A DNA stretch of 64,000 nt. Source: Archivesica marissinica. Taxonomy: Eukaryota > Mollusca > Bivalvia > Venerida > Vesicomyidae. Under the pieces are notes generated by a model. The model was not told the DNA's origin and did no database searches. It worked only from the letters and a program-made list of their open reading frames with translations. Both the position numbers and the translations under genes were made by a program. The stretch is taken from contig CM026393.1 of assembly GCA_014843695.1 (NCBI GenBank), forward strand, positions 3,070,615 through 3,134,614, given 5' to 3'. Of this stretch, positions 10,116 through 21,615 are shown piece by piece; position 1 is the stretch's first letter, and the number at the start of each line of letters is the position of its first letter.

Positions 10116-10614
10116 CACAACGTATCTATCTAGACAAGTTAATCATTATGTCCACACATTTATTACTTTAAGTCCCAAATTAAATCAGTCATAATATGTA
10201 ACATCAATAGCATGATTGTTCAGTTTTCAGTACTAGAACCAAAATGATCCTCTCTCCCATAAGTGCTGTGCGCCAAGTTTAATAGTATATCCCCACAACA
10301 TGGCCGCCCACTTTACTAACAAGGTGGAGCCAAATGCGACTAATGAAAATACATTTTACAGAATTGGTGACCAATGAAAACCAATTTTATATCCGCTTAG
10401 GCACACTCAATCTTGTATTTGGACAATGTTGATTACCAGCTCAGCTGCCAATTCCCACGGACGTGTTTGTTTGTAGAACTGGTTCGATAGCTAAACTGAA
10501 CCTACAATTTATAGCTTCTGACAAAACCATGTTTATCGAACTCAGATGCATCAGATAGAACATGACAAAAACTATCTTATCTATCCTGCAGTCCAGTCTC
10601 CTTTAGTGCATTCC
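10116..10614. other. Non-coding DNA, no feature recognised
   Basis: No repeat and no coding exon is evident between the MITE and the microsatellite. Confidence 0.5.
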
Positions 10615-10802
10615 CACAGGTATACACACAGGTATACACACAGGTATGCACACAGGTATACACACAGGTATGCACACAGGTATACACACAGGTATACACA
10701 CAGGTATACACACAGGTATACACACACAGGTATACACACAGGTATACACACAGGTATACACACACAGGTATACACACACAGGTATACACACACAGGTATA
10801 CA
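10615..10802. repeat. 10-bp microsatellite (cacaggtata)n
   Basis: About 18 units of cacaggtata, with a cacaggtatg variant in the first half and 2-bp expansions (cacacagg) in the second half. ORFs of the HTGIHTG type read from it are not genes. Confidence 0.95.
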
Positions 10803-11773
10803 ATCAACCATGCAGTAATAGCAAATACGCCAGGCCACCTAATACCACATGTTTCTGCACTGTGGAGGAACCGGTGGTGCGTTGGGTCTGATTGCCGACC
10901 CGGGTTTACTTTTGTTGTCTACGGTTCTGTTGTAGTGTATGTAGTTTGTTTGGGTAACTCGCTTGGCATGAGGTACCGGGGTGGGTCGGGCTATAATTAA
11001 AAGATCCAACTTACAATTTAAAATATTACAAAAAGTTGAATTCTTATTTATTTAACCTGTTTCAGATTCTGGATTAAGCGTAATGCATCCAGAATCTCGG
11101 GGGGGGGGGTATTTCAGCTAGTGCTGGATGGATTAAGCGTGCGCAGTTCGAACGCACACACCTACATGTACTCAGATTGGGCAGCCAATGGGTGAATTTT
11201 GAATCTTCATGGACCCAGAATGCCCGTGGCATATATATCTGTGTGGCAAGTGCTTGGTCAACACTTTTATTATGTACCCACATATGCAACAGAACAAATA
11301 ATTAATGGTTTTACTACTCTGACACTAATCTCCTGTCATCCTATTATGCAGACAAGTAATATAGATGTTGCATAATAACTATCTAGTGAATGGCAGTAAT
11401 TATCTGTGTAAAGATATGAAATATTTGATGTGCTTAATTGTAACGAACAAAAATTCTAAATTATAAATGTATAAACTGTTCAAAATTTAGTAAGGTTGAA
11501 AACAGTTACTTATCAGTTATGATATTGAAATCACTATAAATAAATTGACAAAATATATATACTATATACAAAATGTACAGCCTTGTACTGATTGTGCTGT
11601 CACACACTGATGAGGTGCAAGCAATAAAACGTGACACTTGTTAATTGGTTATAGTAGGTCTAGATTATAATCAATGTGCTGCTAGAATATCCAGCTTCCT
11701 CTCATCTCCTGGGAATGTCCCAACTGTTATAACTAATAAAGTTCAAACATTTCACTGTTTTGTTTATACATAT
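10803..11773. other. Non-coding DNA, no feature recognised
   Basis: Contains a G10 homopolymer at about 11099. The only ORFs are short and anonymous. I see no exon or RNA signature. Confidence 0.5.
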
Positions 11774-12392
11774 TTACATAATATCCTATACTATAGCACA
11801 CATTACATAATATCCTATACTATAGCACAACATTACATAATATCCTATACTATAGCACATATTACATAATATCCTATACTATAGCACACATTACATAATA
11901 TCCTATACTATAGCACATATTACATAATATCCTATACTATAGCACATATTACATAATATCCTATACTATAGCACATATTACATAATATCCTATACTATAG
12001 CACACATTACATAATATCCTATACTATAGCACATATTACATAATATCCTATACTATAGCACATATTACATAATATCCTATACTATAGCACATATTACATA
12101 ATATCCTAACTATAGCACATTACATAATATCCTATACTATAGCACATATTACATAATATCCTATACTATAGCACACATTACATAATATCCTATACTATAG
12201 CACATATTACATAATATCCTATACTATAGCACATATTACATAATATCCTATACTATAGCACACATTACATAATATCCTATACTATAGCACACATTACATA
12301 ATATCCTATACTATAGCACACATTACATAATATCCTATACTATAGCACATATTACATAATATCCTATACTATAGCACACATTACATAATATC
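11774..12392. repeat. 29-bp satellite, about 21 copies
   Basis: The unit consists of acataatatc, ctatactata and gcacacatt (or gcacatatt). Two variants differ by one base (cacacatt/cacatatt) and are interspersed. CTATACTATAG gives each unit a near-palindrome. Confidence 0.96.
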
Positions 12393-12605
12393 AGCATAAT
12401 ATCAATGGCGACTCAGAATATGGTTATAAAATAACATCATTTCCAGGAAATGGCAATACCAGTTATACAGGATTTTACATTTCTTGAAAGTATACAATGA
12501 TTATCCTGAGCACAAATATACTTCTATAAATTACGTTTTAGAAAACAGATATTTGTTAATTTTTGAAACGAAGAGAATTGTGTTTTCCAAGCATTGTTAT
12601 GATTC
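12393..12605. other. Short spacer between two arrays
   Basis: About 210 bp of unique AT-rich DNA separate the 29-bp and 15-bp arrays. Nothing recognisable is in it. Confidence 0.5.
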
Positions 12606-14472
12606 GTGCACCTTGGATACTTGTACCTTGGATACTTGTACCTTGGATACTTGTACCTTGGATACATGTACCTTGGATTCATGTACCTTGGATTCATGTA
12701 CCTTGGATACATGTACCTTGGATTCATGTACCTTGGATACATGTACCTTGGATACATGTACCTTGGATACATGTACCTTGGATACTTGTACCTTGGATAC
12801 ATGTACCTTGGATACATGTACCTTGGATACATGTACCTTGGATACATGTACCTTGGATTCATGTACCTTGGATACATGTACCTTGGATTCATGTACCTTG
12901 GATTCATGTACCTTGGATTCATGTACCTTGGATTCATGTACCTTGGATTCATGTACCTTGGATTCATGTACCTTGGATACATGTACCTTGGATTCATGTA
13001 CCTTGGATACATGTACCTTGGATTCATGTACCTTGGATTCATGTACCTTGGATTCATGTACCTTGGATACATGTACCTTGGATACATGTACCTTGGATTC
13101 ATGTACCTTGGATTCATGTACCTTGGATACATGTACCTTGGATTCATGTACCTTGGATACATGTACCTTGGATTCATGTACCTTGGATTCATGTACCTTG
13201 GATTCATGTACCTTGGATTCATGTACCTTGGATTCATGTACCTTGGATTCATGTACCTTGGATTCATGTACCTTGGATTCATGTACCTTGGATTCATGTA
13301 CCTTGGATTCATGTACCTTGGATTCATGTACCTTGGATTCATGTACCTTGGATTCATGTACCTTGGATTCATGTACCTTGGATTCATGTACCTTGGATTC
13401 ATGTACCTTGGATTCATGTACCTTGGATTCATGTACCTTGGATTCATGTACCTTGGATTCATGTACCTTGGATTCATGTACCTTGGATTCATGTACCTTG
13501 GATACATGTACCTTGGATTCATGGATTCATGTACCTTGGATTCATGTACCTTGGATTCATGTATTCATGTACCTTGGATACTTGTACCTTGGATACATGT
13601 ACCTTGGATACATGTACCTTGGATTCATGTATTCATGTACCTTGGATACTTGTACCTTGGATTCATGTACCTTGGATACATGTACCTTGGATTCATGTAC
13701 CTTGGATTCATTACCTTGGATACATGTACCTTGGATTCATGTACCTTGGATTCATGTATCTTGGATTCATGTACCTTGGATTCATTACCTTGGATACATG
13801 TACCTTGGATTCATGGATTCATGTACCTTGGATTCATGTACCTTGGATTCATGTATTCATGTACCTTGGATACTTGTACCTTGGATACATGTACCTTGGA
13901 TACATGTACCTTGGATACATGTACCTTGGATACTTGTACCTTGGATACATGTACCTTGGATACTTGTACCTTGGATACATGTACCTTGGATACATGTACC
14001 TTGGATACTTGTACCTTGGATACATGTACCTTGGATACTTGTACCTTGGATACGTGTACCTTGGATTCGTGTACCTTGGATTCATGTACCTTGGATTCAT
14101 TACCTTGGATACATGTACCTTGGGTTCATGTACCTTGGGTTCATGTACCTTGGATGTATGTACCTTGTGTTCATGTACCTTGGATTCATGTACCTTGGAT
14201 ACGTGTACCTTGGATACATGTACCTTGGATACATGTACCTTGGATGTATGTACCTTGGATTCATGTACCTTGGATACATGTACCTTGGATGTATGTACCT
14301 TGGATTCATGTACCTTGGGTTCATGTACCTTGGATACATGTACCTTGGATACATGTACCTTGGATGTATGTACCTTGGATACATGTACCTTGGATGTATG
14401 TACCTTGGATACATGTACCTTGGATGTATGTACCTTGGATTCATGTACCTTGGATTTGTGTACCTTGGGTTT
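12606..14472. repeat. 15-bp satellite (ccttggatWcatgta)n, about 124 copies
   Basis: Units ccttggattcatgta and ccttggatacatgta alternate irregularly. The 3' third is more diverged (cttgta, gtatgta and gggttc variants). The 15-bp unit is a multiple of 3 without a stop, so ORFs over 600 codons run in all three plus frames and long ones on minus. Simultaneous openness in all frames with perfect 5-residue repeats argues against translation. Confidence 0.97.
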
Positions 14473-14727
14473 AGTAAGAAATATAATACAATTCTTTTCA
14501 TTATGTACTGACCTGACTTCAAACATAATTCCCTCTTCTCGGGAGATTTCAAACATATAGCAAACTTAGCATATATTGTACAAGCTCACATACAAAGTTC
14601 ATGACAAATATAATATGCAATGAAACTACCTAATATGTCGAGAAGAATGTTAATTTCAGAATTTGGACAGAAACAAACACTATTTGACACATTACTTGAA
14701 ACATATTCATAAATGGAATCATTCATG
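14473..14727. other. Short unique spacer
   Basis: About 250 bp of AT-rich unique DNA between the 15-bp array and the AC/AT microsatellite. Confidence 0.5.
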
Positions 14728-15034
14728 CATACACACATATACACATATATATACACACATAAACATATATACACACATATACACACAAACATGTATACAT
14801 ATATATATATACACACATATACACATATACACATAAACATATATACACACATATACACATATACACATAAACATATATACATATATATATACACACATAT
14901 ACACATATACACATAAACATATATATACACATATACACATAAACATATATACACACATATACACACAAACATGTATACATATATATATACACACATATAC
15001 ACATATACACATAAACATATATACATATATATAC
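14728..15034. repeat. Compound (AC/AT)n microsatellite
   Basis: Alternating purine-pyrimidine DNA built from acacatat, atacacac and acataaac blocks, with a longer period visible: the block acataaacatatatacacac recurs. ORFs with CVYMY and IYTHI repeats come from it and are not genes. Confidence 0.95.
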
Positions 15035-15408
15035 ATAATATACCAGTTGTATCTATAATTATAAATTTATCTTCTACATTAAGCTTTAATAGTTTTCATA
15101 ATAGTGTCCATAAATAGTCGTTTTAAGTTCATTAGGAATTTCACTTGATAACAAAGCTCCAAATTTTAAGATATTGGGGCGGTTATAGTAAAATGCCAGA
15201 CTTGAGTTTTAATTTTCCAATATTGTTTTGGGTTTGCATTTTTCAACATTTTCAGCTTCCTTTCTATCAAGCTTATATTGTTTCTGTGACTGCCTCAGTG
15301 TACTGACCTGTTTAATTAAGCAATGTTTTATAATAGTCAGTTTTGTATCTATTATAATTATGCTCTTGTTTTATGATATAGATTTCTCGCCCTTTGACAT
15401 CTTCTATT
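15035..15408. other. AT-rich non-coding DNA
   Basis: No recognisable feature. The 60-codon ORF at 15228-15410 is hydrophobic, low-complexity and without family resemblance. Confidence 0.5.
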
Positions 15409-15652
15409 AAACCATTTCATTCTGGATACCGTTCAAACAGTATTTGCAAAGAACATAGAGCCAGATCAGCTGCCACGGAACGTGCCGTCTGATCAGGCTC
15501 TATGTTGTTTGCTATTCAGATGATCTTGCTAAGGCACTTGGCTATGTAGCAAACAACATAGATCCTGATCAGCCCACAGCGTCACGCTGCAGCTGATCTG
15601 GATCTATGTTGTTTGCAAAAGCCTTTAAATGTATCCAGAATGAAATGGTTTT
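15409..15652 (-). mobile_element. Palindromic (foldback) MITE, copy 2
   Basis: Same element as 9882-10115 but inverted: the CATAGAGCC hairpin comes first and the CATAGATCC hairpin second. Termini AACCATTTCATTCTGGATAC and GTATCCAGAATGAAATGGTT. The hairpin arms are slightly better preserved than in copy 1. Confidence 0.85.
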
Positions 15653-15685
15653 TGGTAAGTTGTTTGTTTCGTATGGCGATTATTG

Positions 15686-16779
15686 TATACTTGAACTATT
15701 GTAGCTTGATTCATGCTAGTATAGCTGGGGTATACTTGAACTATTGTAGCTTGATTCATGCTAGTATAGCTTGGATATACTTGAACTATTGTAGCTTGAT
15801 TCATGCTAGTATAGCTCGGGTATACTTGAACTATTGTAGCTTGATTCATGCTAGTATAGCTGGGGTATACTTGAACTATTGTAGCTCGATTCATGCTAGT
15901 ATAGCTGGGGTATACTTGAACTATTGTAGCTCGATTCATGCTAGTATAGCTGGGGTATACTTGAACTATTGTAGCTCGATTCATGCTAGTATAGCTGGGG
16001 TATACTTGAACTATTGTAGCTCGATTCATGCTAGTATAGCTGGGGTATACTTGAACTATTGTAGCTCGATTCATGCTAGTATAGCTGGGGTATACTTGAA
16101 CTATTGTAGCTCGATTCATGCTAGTATAGCTGGGGTATACTTGAACTATTGTAGCTCGATTCATGCTAGTATAGCTGGGGTATACTTGAACTATTGTAGC
16201 TCGATTCATGCTAGTATAGCTGGGGTATACTTGAACTATTGTAGCTCGATTCATGCTAGTATAGCTGGGGTATACTTGAACTATTGTAGCTCGATTCATG
16301 CTAGTATAGCTGGGGTATACTTGAACTATTGTAGCTCGATTCATGCTAGTATAGCTGGGGTATACTTGAACTATTGTAGCTCGATTCATGCTAGTATAGC
16401 TCGGTATGAACTATTGTAGCTCGATTCATGCTAGTATAGCTCGGTATGAACTATTGTAGCTTGATTCATGCTAGTATAGCTCGGTATGAACTATTGTAGC
16501 TCGATTCATGCTAGTATAGCTTGGATATACTTGAACTATTGTAGCTTATTCATGCTAGTATAGCTTGGATATACTTGAACTATTGTAGCTTGATTCATGC
16601 TAGTATAGCTTGGATATACTTGAACTATTGTAGCTTGATTCATGCTAGTATAGCTTGGATATACTTGAACTATTGTAGCTTGATTCATGCTAGTATAGCT
16701 CGGGTATACTTGAACTATTGTAGCTCGATTCATGCTAGTATAGCTCGGTATGAACTATTGTAGCTCGATTCATGCTAGT
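15686..16779. repeat. 45-bp satellite running into an assembly gap
   Basis: About 24 units composed of tatacttgaactattgtagc, then YTGATTCATGCTAGTATAGC, then TGGGG or a variant. After 16400 a shorter 40-bp unit lacking the ACTT block appears, so the array is a mixture of two lengths at its right end. The array stops only because the sequence becomes N at 16780. The long ORFs (15-residue repeats VYLNYCSSIHASIAG) are by-products. Confidence 0.96.
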
Positions 16780-17779
16780 NNNNNNNNNNNNNNNNNNNNN
16801 NNNNNNNNNNNNNNNNNNNNNNNNNNNNNNNNNNNNNNNNNNNNNNNNNNNNNNNNNNNNNNNNNNNNNNNNNNNNNNNNNNNNNNNNNNNNNNNNNNNN
16901 NNNNNNNNNNNNNNNNNNNNNNNNNNNNNNNNNNNNNNNNNNNNNNNNNNNNNNNNNNNNNNNNNNNNNNNNNNNNNNNNNNNNNNNNNNNNNNNNNNNN
17001 NNNNNNNNNNNNNNNNNNNNNNNNNNNNNNNNNNNNNNNNNNNNNNNNNNNNNNNNNNNNNNNNNNNNNNNNNNNNNNNNNNNNNNNNNNNNNNNNNNNN
17101 NNNNNNNNNNNNNNNNNNNNNNNNNNNNNNNNNNNNNNNNNNNNNNNNNNNNNNNNNNNNNNNNNNNNNNNNNNNNNNNNNNNNNNNNNNNNNNNNNNNN
17201 NNNNNNNNNNNNNNNNNNNNNNNNNNNNNNNNNNNNNNNNNNNNNNNNNNNNNNNNNNNNNNNNNNNNNNNNNNNNNNNNNNNNNNNNNNNNNNNNNNNN
17301 NNNNNNNNNNNNNNNNNNNNNNNNNNNNNNNNNNNNNNNNNNNNNNNNNNNNNNNNNNNNNNNNNNNNNNNNNNNNNNNNNNNNNNNNNNNNNNNNNNNN
17401 NNNNNNNNNNNNNNNNNNNNNNNNNNNNNNNNNNNNNNNNNNNNNNNNNNNNNNNNNNNNNNNNNNNNNNNNNNNNNNNNNNNNNNNNNNNNNNNNNNNN
17501 NNNNNNNNNNNNNNNNNNNNNNNNNNNNNNNNNNNNNNNNNNNNNNNNNNNNNNNNNNNNNNNNNNNNNNNNNNNNNNNNNNNNNNNNNNNNNNNNNNNN
17601 NNNNNNNNNNNNNNNNNNNNNNNNNNNNNNNNNNNNNNNNNNNNNNNNNNNNNNNNNNNNNNNNNNNNNNNNNNNNNNNNNNNNNNNNNNNNNNNNNNNN
17701 NNNNNNNNNNNNNNNNNNNNNNNNNNNNNNNNNNNNNNNNNNNNNNNNNNNNNNNNNNNNNNNNNNNNNNNNNNNNNNN
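16780..17779. other. Assembly gap (1000 N)
   Basis: Exactly 1000 N between two different tandem arrays (45-bp on the left, 36-bp on the right), so a placeholder. The final TANGO6 exons could lie in the missing DNA. Confidence 0.98.
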
Positions 17780-18016
17780 GGTGTCTGTCTGGTAGGTATG
17801 TCCGGGTAGTAGTGTGGTATCTGTCTGGTAGGTATGTCCGGGTAGTAGTGTGGTATCTGTCTGGTAGGTATGTCCGGGTAGTAGTGTGGTGTCTGTCTGT
17901 CTGGTAGGTATGTCCGGGTAGTAGTGTGGTGTCTGTCTGTCTGGTAAGTATGTCCGGGTAGTAGTGTGGTGTCTGTCTGGTAGGTATGTCCGGGTAGTAG
18001 TGTGGTGTCTGTCTGT
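17780..18016. repeat. 36/40-bp satellite in TANGO6 intron
   Basis: Units of gtctgtctggtaggtatgtc plus CGGGTAGTAGTGTGGT. Some units have an extra GTCT. The array emerges from the gap and ends about 43 bp before the donor side of TANGO6 exon 18060-18211. Confidence 0.95.
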
Positions 18017-18059
18017 ATGACCTTGACATTGCTCCGATGAGAAAGAAAGTAAGTTTTAC

Positions 18060-18211
18060 CTCATGTACAATATTTCCCAGAGAGAAGTTCAACATTTTGC
18101 ATATTTCTCCTAGGTTAGACAGGCTGCTGGCACGAACGAAGGCATCATCATCTCGTACACCAACCAGTACACATGGCAGAAGCTGGTCTCGATACTGCGG
18201 TATTGTCTCAC
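18060..18211 (-). CDS. TANGO6: TANGO6 exon 7 of those seen (C-terminal HEAT region)
   Basis: Reads ETIPQYRDQLLPC, VRDDDAFVRASSLSNLGEIC, then SLGNIVHEV, the strongly conserved RASSLxNLGE segment of TANGO6. The acceptor is TACTATATCAG|GTGAG and the donor GAG|GTAAAA. Two bases at the 5' end complete the Gly codon opened by the previous exon (TTA G|GT GAG), and the exon ends at a codon boundary. The exon lies between two tandem arrays, only 43 bp from the left one. The array on its right side is built from copies of this exon's own 5' edge. The family continues for roughly 80-100 more residues that I did not find in the window. Confidence 0.92.
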
Positions 18212-18964
18212 CTGATATAGTAGGATACAGACTAGACACATACGGAGTTATCTACAGCTGGTCTAGATACTGCGGTATTGTATATAGTAAGATACAGGCT
18301 AGACACATACGGAGCTATCTACAGCTGGTCTAGATACTGCGGTATTGTATATAGTAAGATACAGGCTAGACACATACGGAGCTATCTACAGCTGGTCTAG
18401 ATACAGCAGTATTGTATATAGTAAGATACAGGCTAGACACATACGGAGCTATCTACAGCTGGTCTAGATACTGCGGTATTGTATATAGTAAGATACAGGC
18501 TAGACACATACGGAGCTATCTACAGCTGGTCTAGATACTGCGGTATTGTATATAGTAAGATACAGGCTAGACACATACGGAGCTATCTACAGCTGGTCTC
18601 GATACTGCGGTATTGTATATAGTAAGATACAGGCTAGACACATACAGACTCCGGGAGCTATCTACAGCTGGTCTCGATACTGCGGTATTGTATATAGTAA
18701 GATACAGGCTAGACACATACGGACTCCGGGAGCTATCTACAGCTGGTCTAGATACTGCGGTATTGTATATAGTAAGATACAGGCTAGACACATACGGAGC
18801 TATCTACAGCTGGTCTCGATACTGCGGTATTGTATATAGTAAGATACAGGCTAGACACATACGGACTCCGGGAGCTATCTACAGCTGGTCTCGATACTGC
18901 GGTATTGTATATAGTAAGATACAGGCTAGACACATACGGACTCCGGGAGCTATCTACAGCTGCA
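18212..18964. repeat. 67/75-bp intronic array derived from the exon boundary
   Basis: Ten units of about 67 bp (75 bp when ACTCCGGG is inserted after CATACGG) follow the exon on its 5' side. The unit matches plus-strand 18183-18250, which includes 25 exon bases (CTGCGGTATTGT part) and the intron beside it. All ten units lack CTCACCTG (18207-18214), the 8 bases that contain the acceptor AG and the first five exon bases. Half the units carry TCTCGATAC as in the exon, half TCTAGATAC. Confidence 0.93.
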
Positions 18965-18999
18965 GATTTTTAATTTTAGTTTAAGCTTTATCTTTAACA

Positions 19000-19197
19000 A
19001 CTTATATTATTCACTCTCGTTGGAGCTGGAGCGGATGAAAGTGCATATGTGGTCATTCGTGTGGGGAGGAAACCGGAGTACCCGGAGAAAACCCACCTGT
19101 CTGATCTGGCGACCATCGTACGTACCATCTCACATACTTCCCGGTCCGAGGATCGAACCTGGGTTACATTGGTGAGAAGCGAGCACGTTTTTAATGT
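19000..19197 (-). mobile_element. SINE family C, copy in TANGO6 intron
   Basis: On the minus strand: CACCAATGTAACCCAGGTTC (B-box side of the tRNA head), CCGGGAAGTATGTGAGATGG, GGTGGGTTTTCTCCGGGTAC, then the AATATAAGTTGTT tail. The first 25 or so bases of the head (A-box) are replaced by unrelated sequence, so this copy is 5'-truncated. Confidence 0.85.
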
Positions 19198-19337
19198 ACC
19201 TCTGACAGGGCACCAGATCAACAGATTATTCCCATACTTACTCACCTATAAGACAGCATTTTGGCCTCAAAATGACACCCCGTCTTATAAAGCGAAAAAC
19301 AAAATAATTTCAATACTGAACTTGTCAATAGCATTTA

Positions 19338-20040
19338 TGTTGTGCATCAGTGCAATAGCATTTTAGCAGATCAAATTTACTGTTGAGCTTCAGTGCAATA
19401 GCATTTTAGCAGATCAAATTTACTGTTGAGCTTCAGTGCAATAGCAATTTAGCAGATCAAATCTACTGTTGTGCATCAGTGCAATAGCATTTTAGCAGAT
19501 CAAATCTACTGTTGTGCATCAGTGCAATAGCATTTTAGCAGATCAAATTTACTGTTGTGCATCAGTGCAATAGCATTTTAGCAGATCAAATTTACTGTTG
19601 AGCTTCAGTGCAATAGCATTTTAGCAGATCAAATTTACTGTTGAGCTTCAGTGCAATAGCAATTTAGCAGATCAAATCTACTGTTGTGCATCAGTGCAAT
19701 AGCATTTTAGCAGATCAAATCTATTATTGTGCATCAGTGCAATAGCATTTTAGCAGATCAAACATACTGTTGAGTTTCAGTGCAATAGCATTTTAGCAGA
19801 TCAAATTTACTGTTGAGCTTCAGTGCAATAGCAATTTAGCAGATCAAATCTACTGTTGTGCATCAGTGCAATAGCATTTTAGCAGATCAAATTTACTGTT
19901 GAGCTTCAGTGCAATAGCATTTTAGCAGATCAAACATACTGTTGAGTTTCAGTGCAATAGCATTTTAGCAGATCAAATTTACTGTTGTGCATCAGTGCAA
20001 TAGCAATTTAGCAGATCAAATCTACTGTTGTGCATCAGTG
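19338..20040. repeat. 43-bp satellite in TANGO6 intron, about 16 copies
   Basis: Units of gcaatagcattttagcagat plus caaatttactgttgagcttc plus agt. Main variants are GTGCATCAG/GAGCTTCAG and AGCATTTT/AGCAATTT, and the two substitutions partly co-vary. Confidence 0.95.
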
Positions 20041-20111
20041 CATTTATCATGATTTAACATAATTTGTTTGGTCTTTACTTCCGAGTGTTTTCCATTTCTC
20101 AACCTGTCTTA

Positions 20112-20307
20112 TTCGAGGGGATATGCAAAATACCACGAGGGTATACCACTGATGGGAGGGTAGGGGGTAGTCTTATAGTCGAGGGTATATGCAAAATACC
20201 ACGAGGGTATACCACTGATGGGAGGGTAGGGGGTAGTCTTATAGTCGAGGGTATATGCAAAATACCACGAGGGTATACCACTGATGGGAGGGGGTCGTCT
20301 TATAGTC
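20112..20307. repeat. 69-bp tandem triplication
   Basis: Almost three copies of a unit with GGGTATATGCAAAATACC, ACGAGGGTATACCACTGATG and GGGTAGTCTTATAGTCGA. Copy 3 has a short deletion. The flanks at 19243-19300 (ACCTATAAGACAGC, CCCGTCTTATAAAGCGA) and 20300-20325 (GTCTTATAGTCGAAATA) suggest it grew inside an older transposon-like sequence with CTTATA-rich ends. Confidence 0.85.
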
Positions 20308-20577
20308 GAAATACTGTTATAGGCAAGAATATATGGTAAATTAGATATACGTACAAGTCAATATGTCAATCCAAACTTTGTTTATTGTCAGAGTTTTTAC
20401 AAACACTAGTTTATATATACTAGTTATGGAGAGATGGACTGGATCATAGATTGAATGCAAACATTGAACAAGAATCCTAAATCAATCACAGTTCATAATC
20501 AACACTAATGTTATGCAAGAGTTATCTAACTTGTATATCACAGTATGTTACTCTTCTAATAGTCACACTAATCCTGA

Positions 20578-20795
20578 GAAGTTGTGATAGCGCTGCGGTA
20601 GCACGTTTGCTTCAGGTTCGAAAGGTAGCTAGCCGTTACGATTGTGCCCATAGGCAAGGCATTTAAATTCAATATTGCCTCTTCTCGCTCCCTCATGGCG
20701 ATGGATTCCATCAGGAATGAGGTCTTGAGAGTGATTAATATAAGTTGTATGAACTCGTTTCGCAATCGAGCTTAAATAAATTTGTATAAACTAAA
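20578..20795 (+). mobile_element. SINE family B, copy in TANGO6 intron
   Basis: Starts with the tRNA-like head GAAGTTGTGATAGCGCTGCG. It continues with GGCAAGGCATTTAAATTC, CCTCATGGCGATGGATTCCA, TCAGGAATGAGGTC and the tail GAGTGATTAATATAAGTTGT, ending TAAATAAATTTGTATAAACT. It ends about 85 bp from the donor of exon 20880-21552. Confidence 0.85.
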
Positions 20796-20879
20796 CCTGA
20801 GAAGCGGAGATTCAAACCAATGACCTCCTGGTGTGGAAACTAATGCCTCACTCATTGATGGTCTATATAATGAACCTAC

Positions 20880-21552
20880 CTAAACATCTAGAAGCCTTCA
20901 TCATCACTTCACCAAGCTTCATCCTTAATTCTGGTGACATCTTCCTTGTATTCGGCTCAGAATGATCACGTAAATCTGCAAACTGCTTGCACACCATCGG
21001 CACAACCAAACTAGGGTTCATATCACACATAGCTGCTAAACCATTCACCGCAGACAGGTACATATACGAGTCTCCATGGTCCAAATTCTCTTCAAATATC
21101 TTCAAAATTGCCGACTGTCTTTTCTTGACTTCTGGATCTCGTACCTGAACAAGGCGTGTAAGCCTGATAAGCCCGTGCCCTCGAACTGGTATCAATGGAT
21201 CTAACAGTTCTTGGAAAGCCAAGTCAAGCTCACATTTAACTTCTCCGCTTTCACTTTTGTTAAGACACACATTTTGACGAACCGATGAATCTGAAATATT
21301 TTCCATTTCATTCGATTTGTTTCGATTATCTTCAACCTCATTAACACCACATGCATTTACTTCCTTACAACTATGTTGGCTGTCAATACCATCCGATTCC
21401 AACCCTTTGTCCTTCTGCACGTCATCTGTCCTATTGTGCCAAGTTGTCAACTCATCTCTATTGAATTCCGGTAAATGTGTATCGGCTAATATTTCTATCT
21501 TTTGCTTAGATTTTTCTTCTAACTTCTTTATTTTCTTCCTCTCTTCATTTAT
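20880..21552 (-). CDS. TANGO6: TANGO6 exon 6 of those seen (linker plus RTP1_C1-like repeats)
   Basis: The largest exon (673 bp, 224 codons plus one base). It opens with a basic coiled-coil-like stretch (NEERKKIKKLEEKSKQK). A low-complexity polar linker of about 80 residues follows, poorly conserved and probably disordered. The conserved HEAT/ARM part then runs DLAFQELLDPLIPVRGHGL, LTRLVQVRDPEVKKRQ, FEENLDHGDSYMYLSAVNGL and RMKLGEVMMKASRCLG, the RTP1_C1-type domain of TANGO6. Acceptor TTCATCAG|ATAAAT, donor TTTAG|GTAGGT. It starts in phase 0 and leaves one base for the next exon. Confidence 0.94.
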
Positions 21553-21615
21553 CTGATGAATAAAAAATAAGTTTAAAATTGATTTATTTTACAATGATTA
21601 CGAAGCAAGTTTTAA

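Noticed and set aside
10546..10891. Short ORFs with HTGIHTG or CVYLCVY repeats
   Set aside because: Products of the 10-bp microsatellite.
12484..14560. Three overlapping plus-strand ORFs of 622-675 codons and minus-strand ORFs up to 332 codons
   Set aside because: All frames are open because the 15-bp unit has no stop. The products are perfect 5-residue repeats in every frame and change in step with the DNA unit, with no promoter, splice or conservation signal.
15613..16779. ORFs of 254-268 codons on both strands in the 45-bp array
   Set aside because: Open on both strands for the same reason; no non-repeat coding sequence is attached.
402..17779. Search for the last TANGO6 exons left of 18060
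   Set aside because: No matching coding stretch on the minus strand was recognised; the missing part may be in the gap at 16780-17779 or further left.
16750..18239. Long ORFs drawn through the N gaps (also 39891-41081 and 56382-58034)
   Set aside because: The apparent open frame is only unknown bases. Real coding parts (TANGO6 exon, LINE RT) were annotated separately by their sequence.
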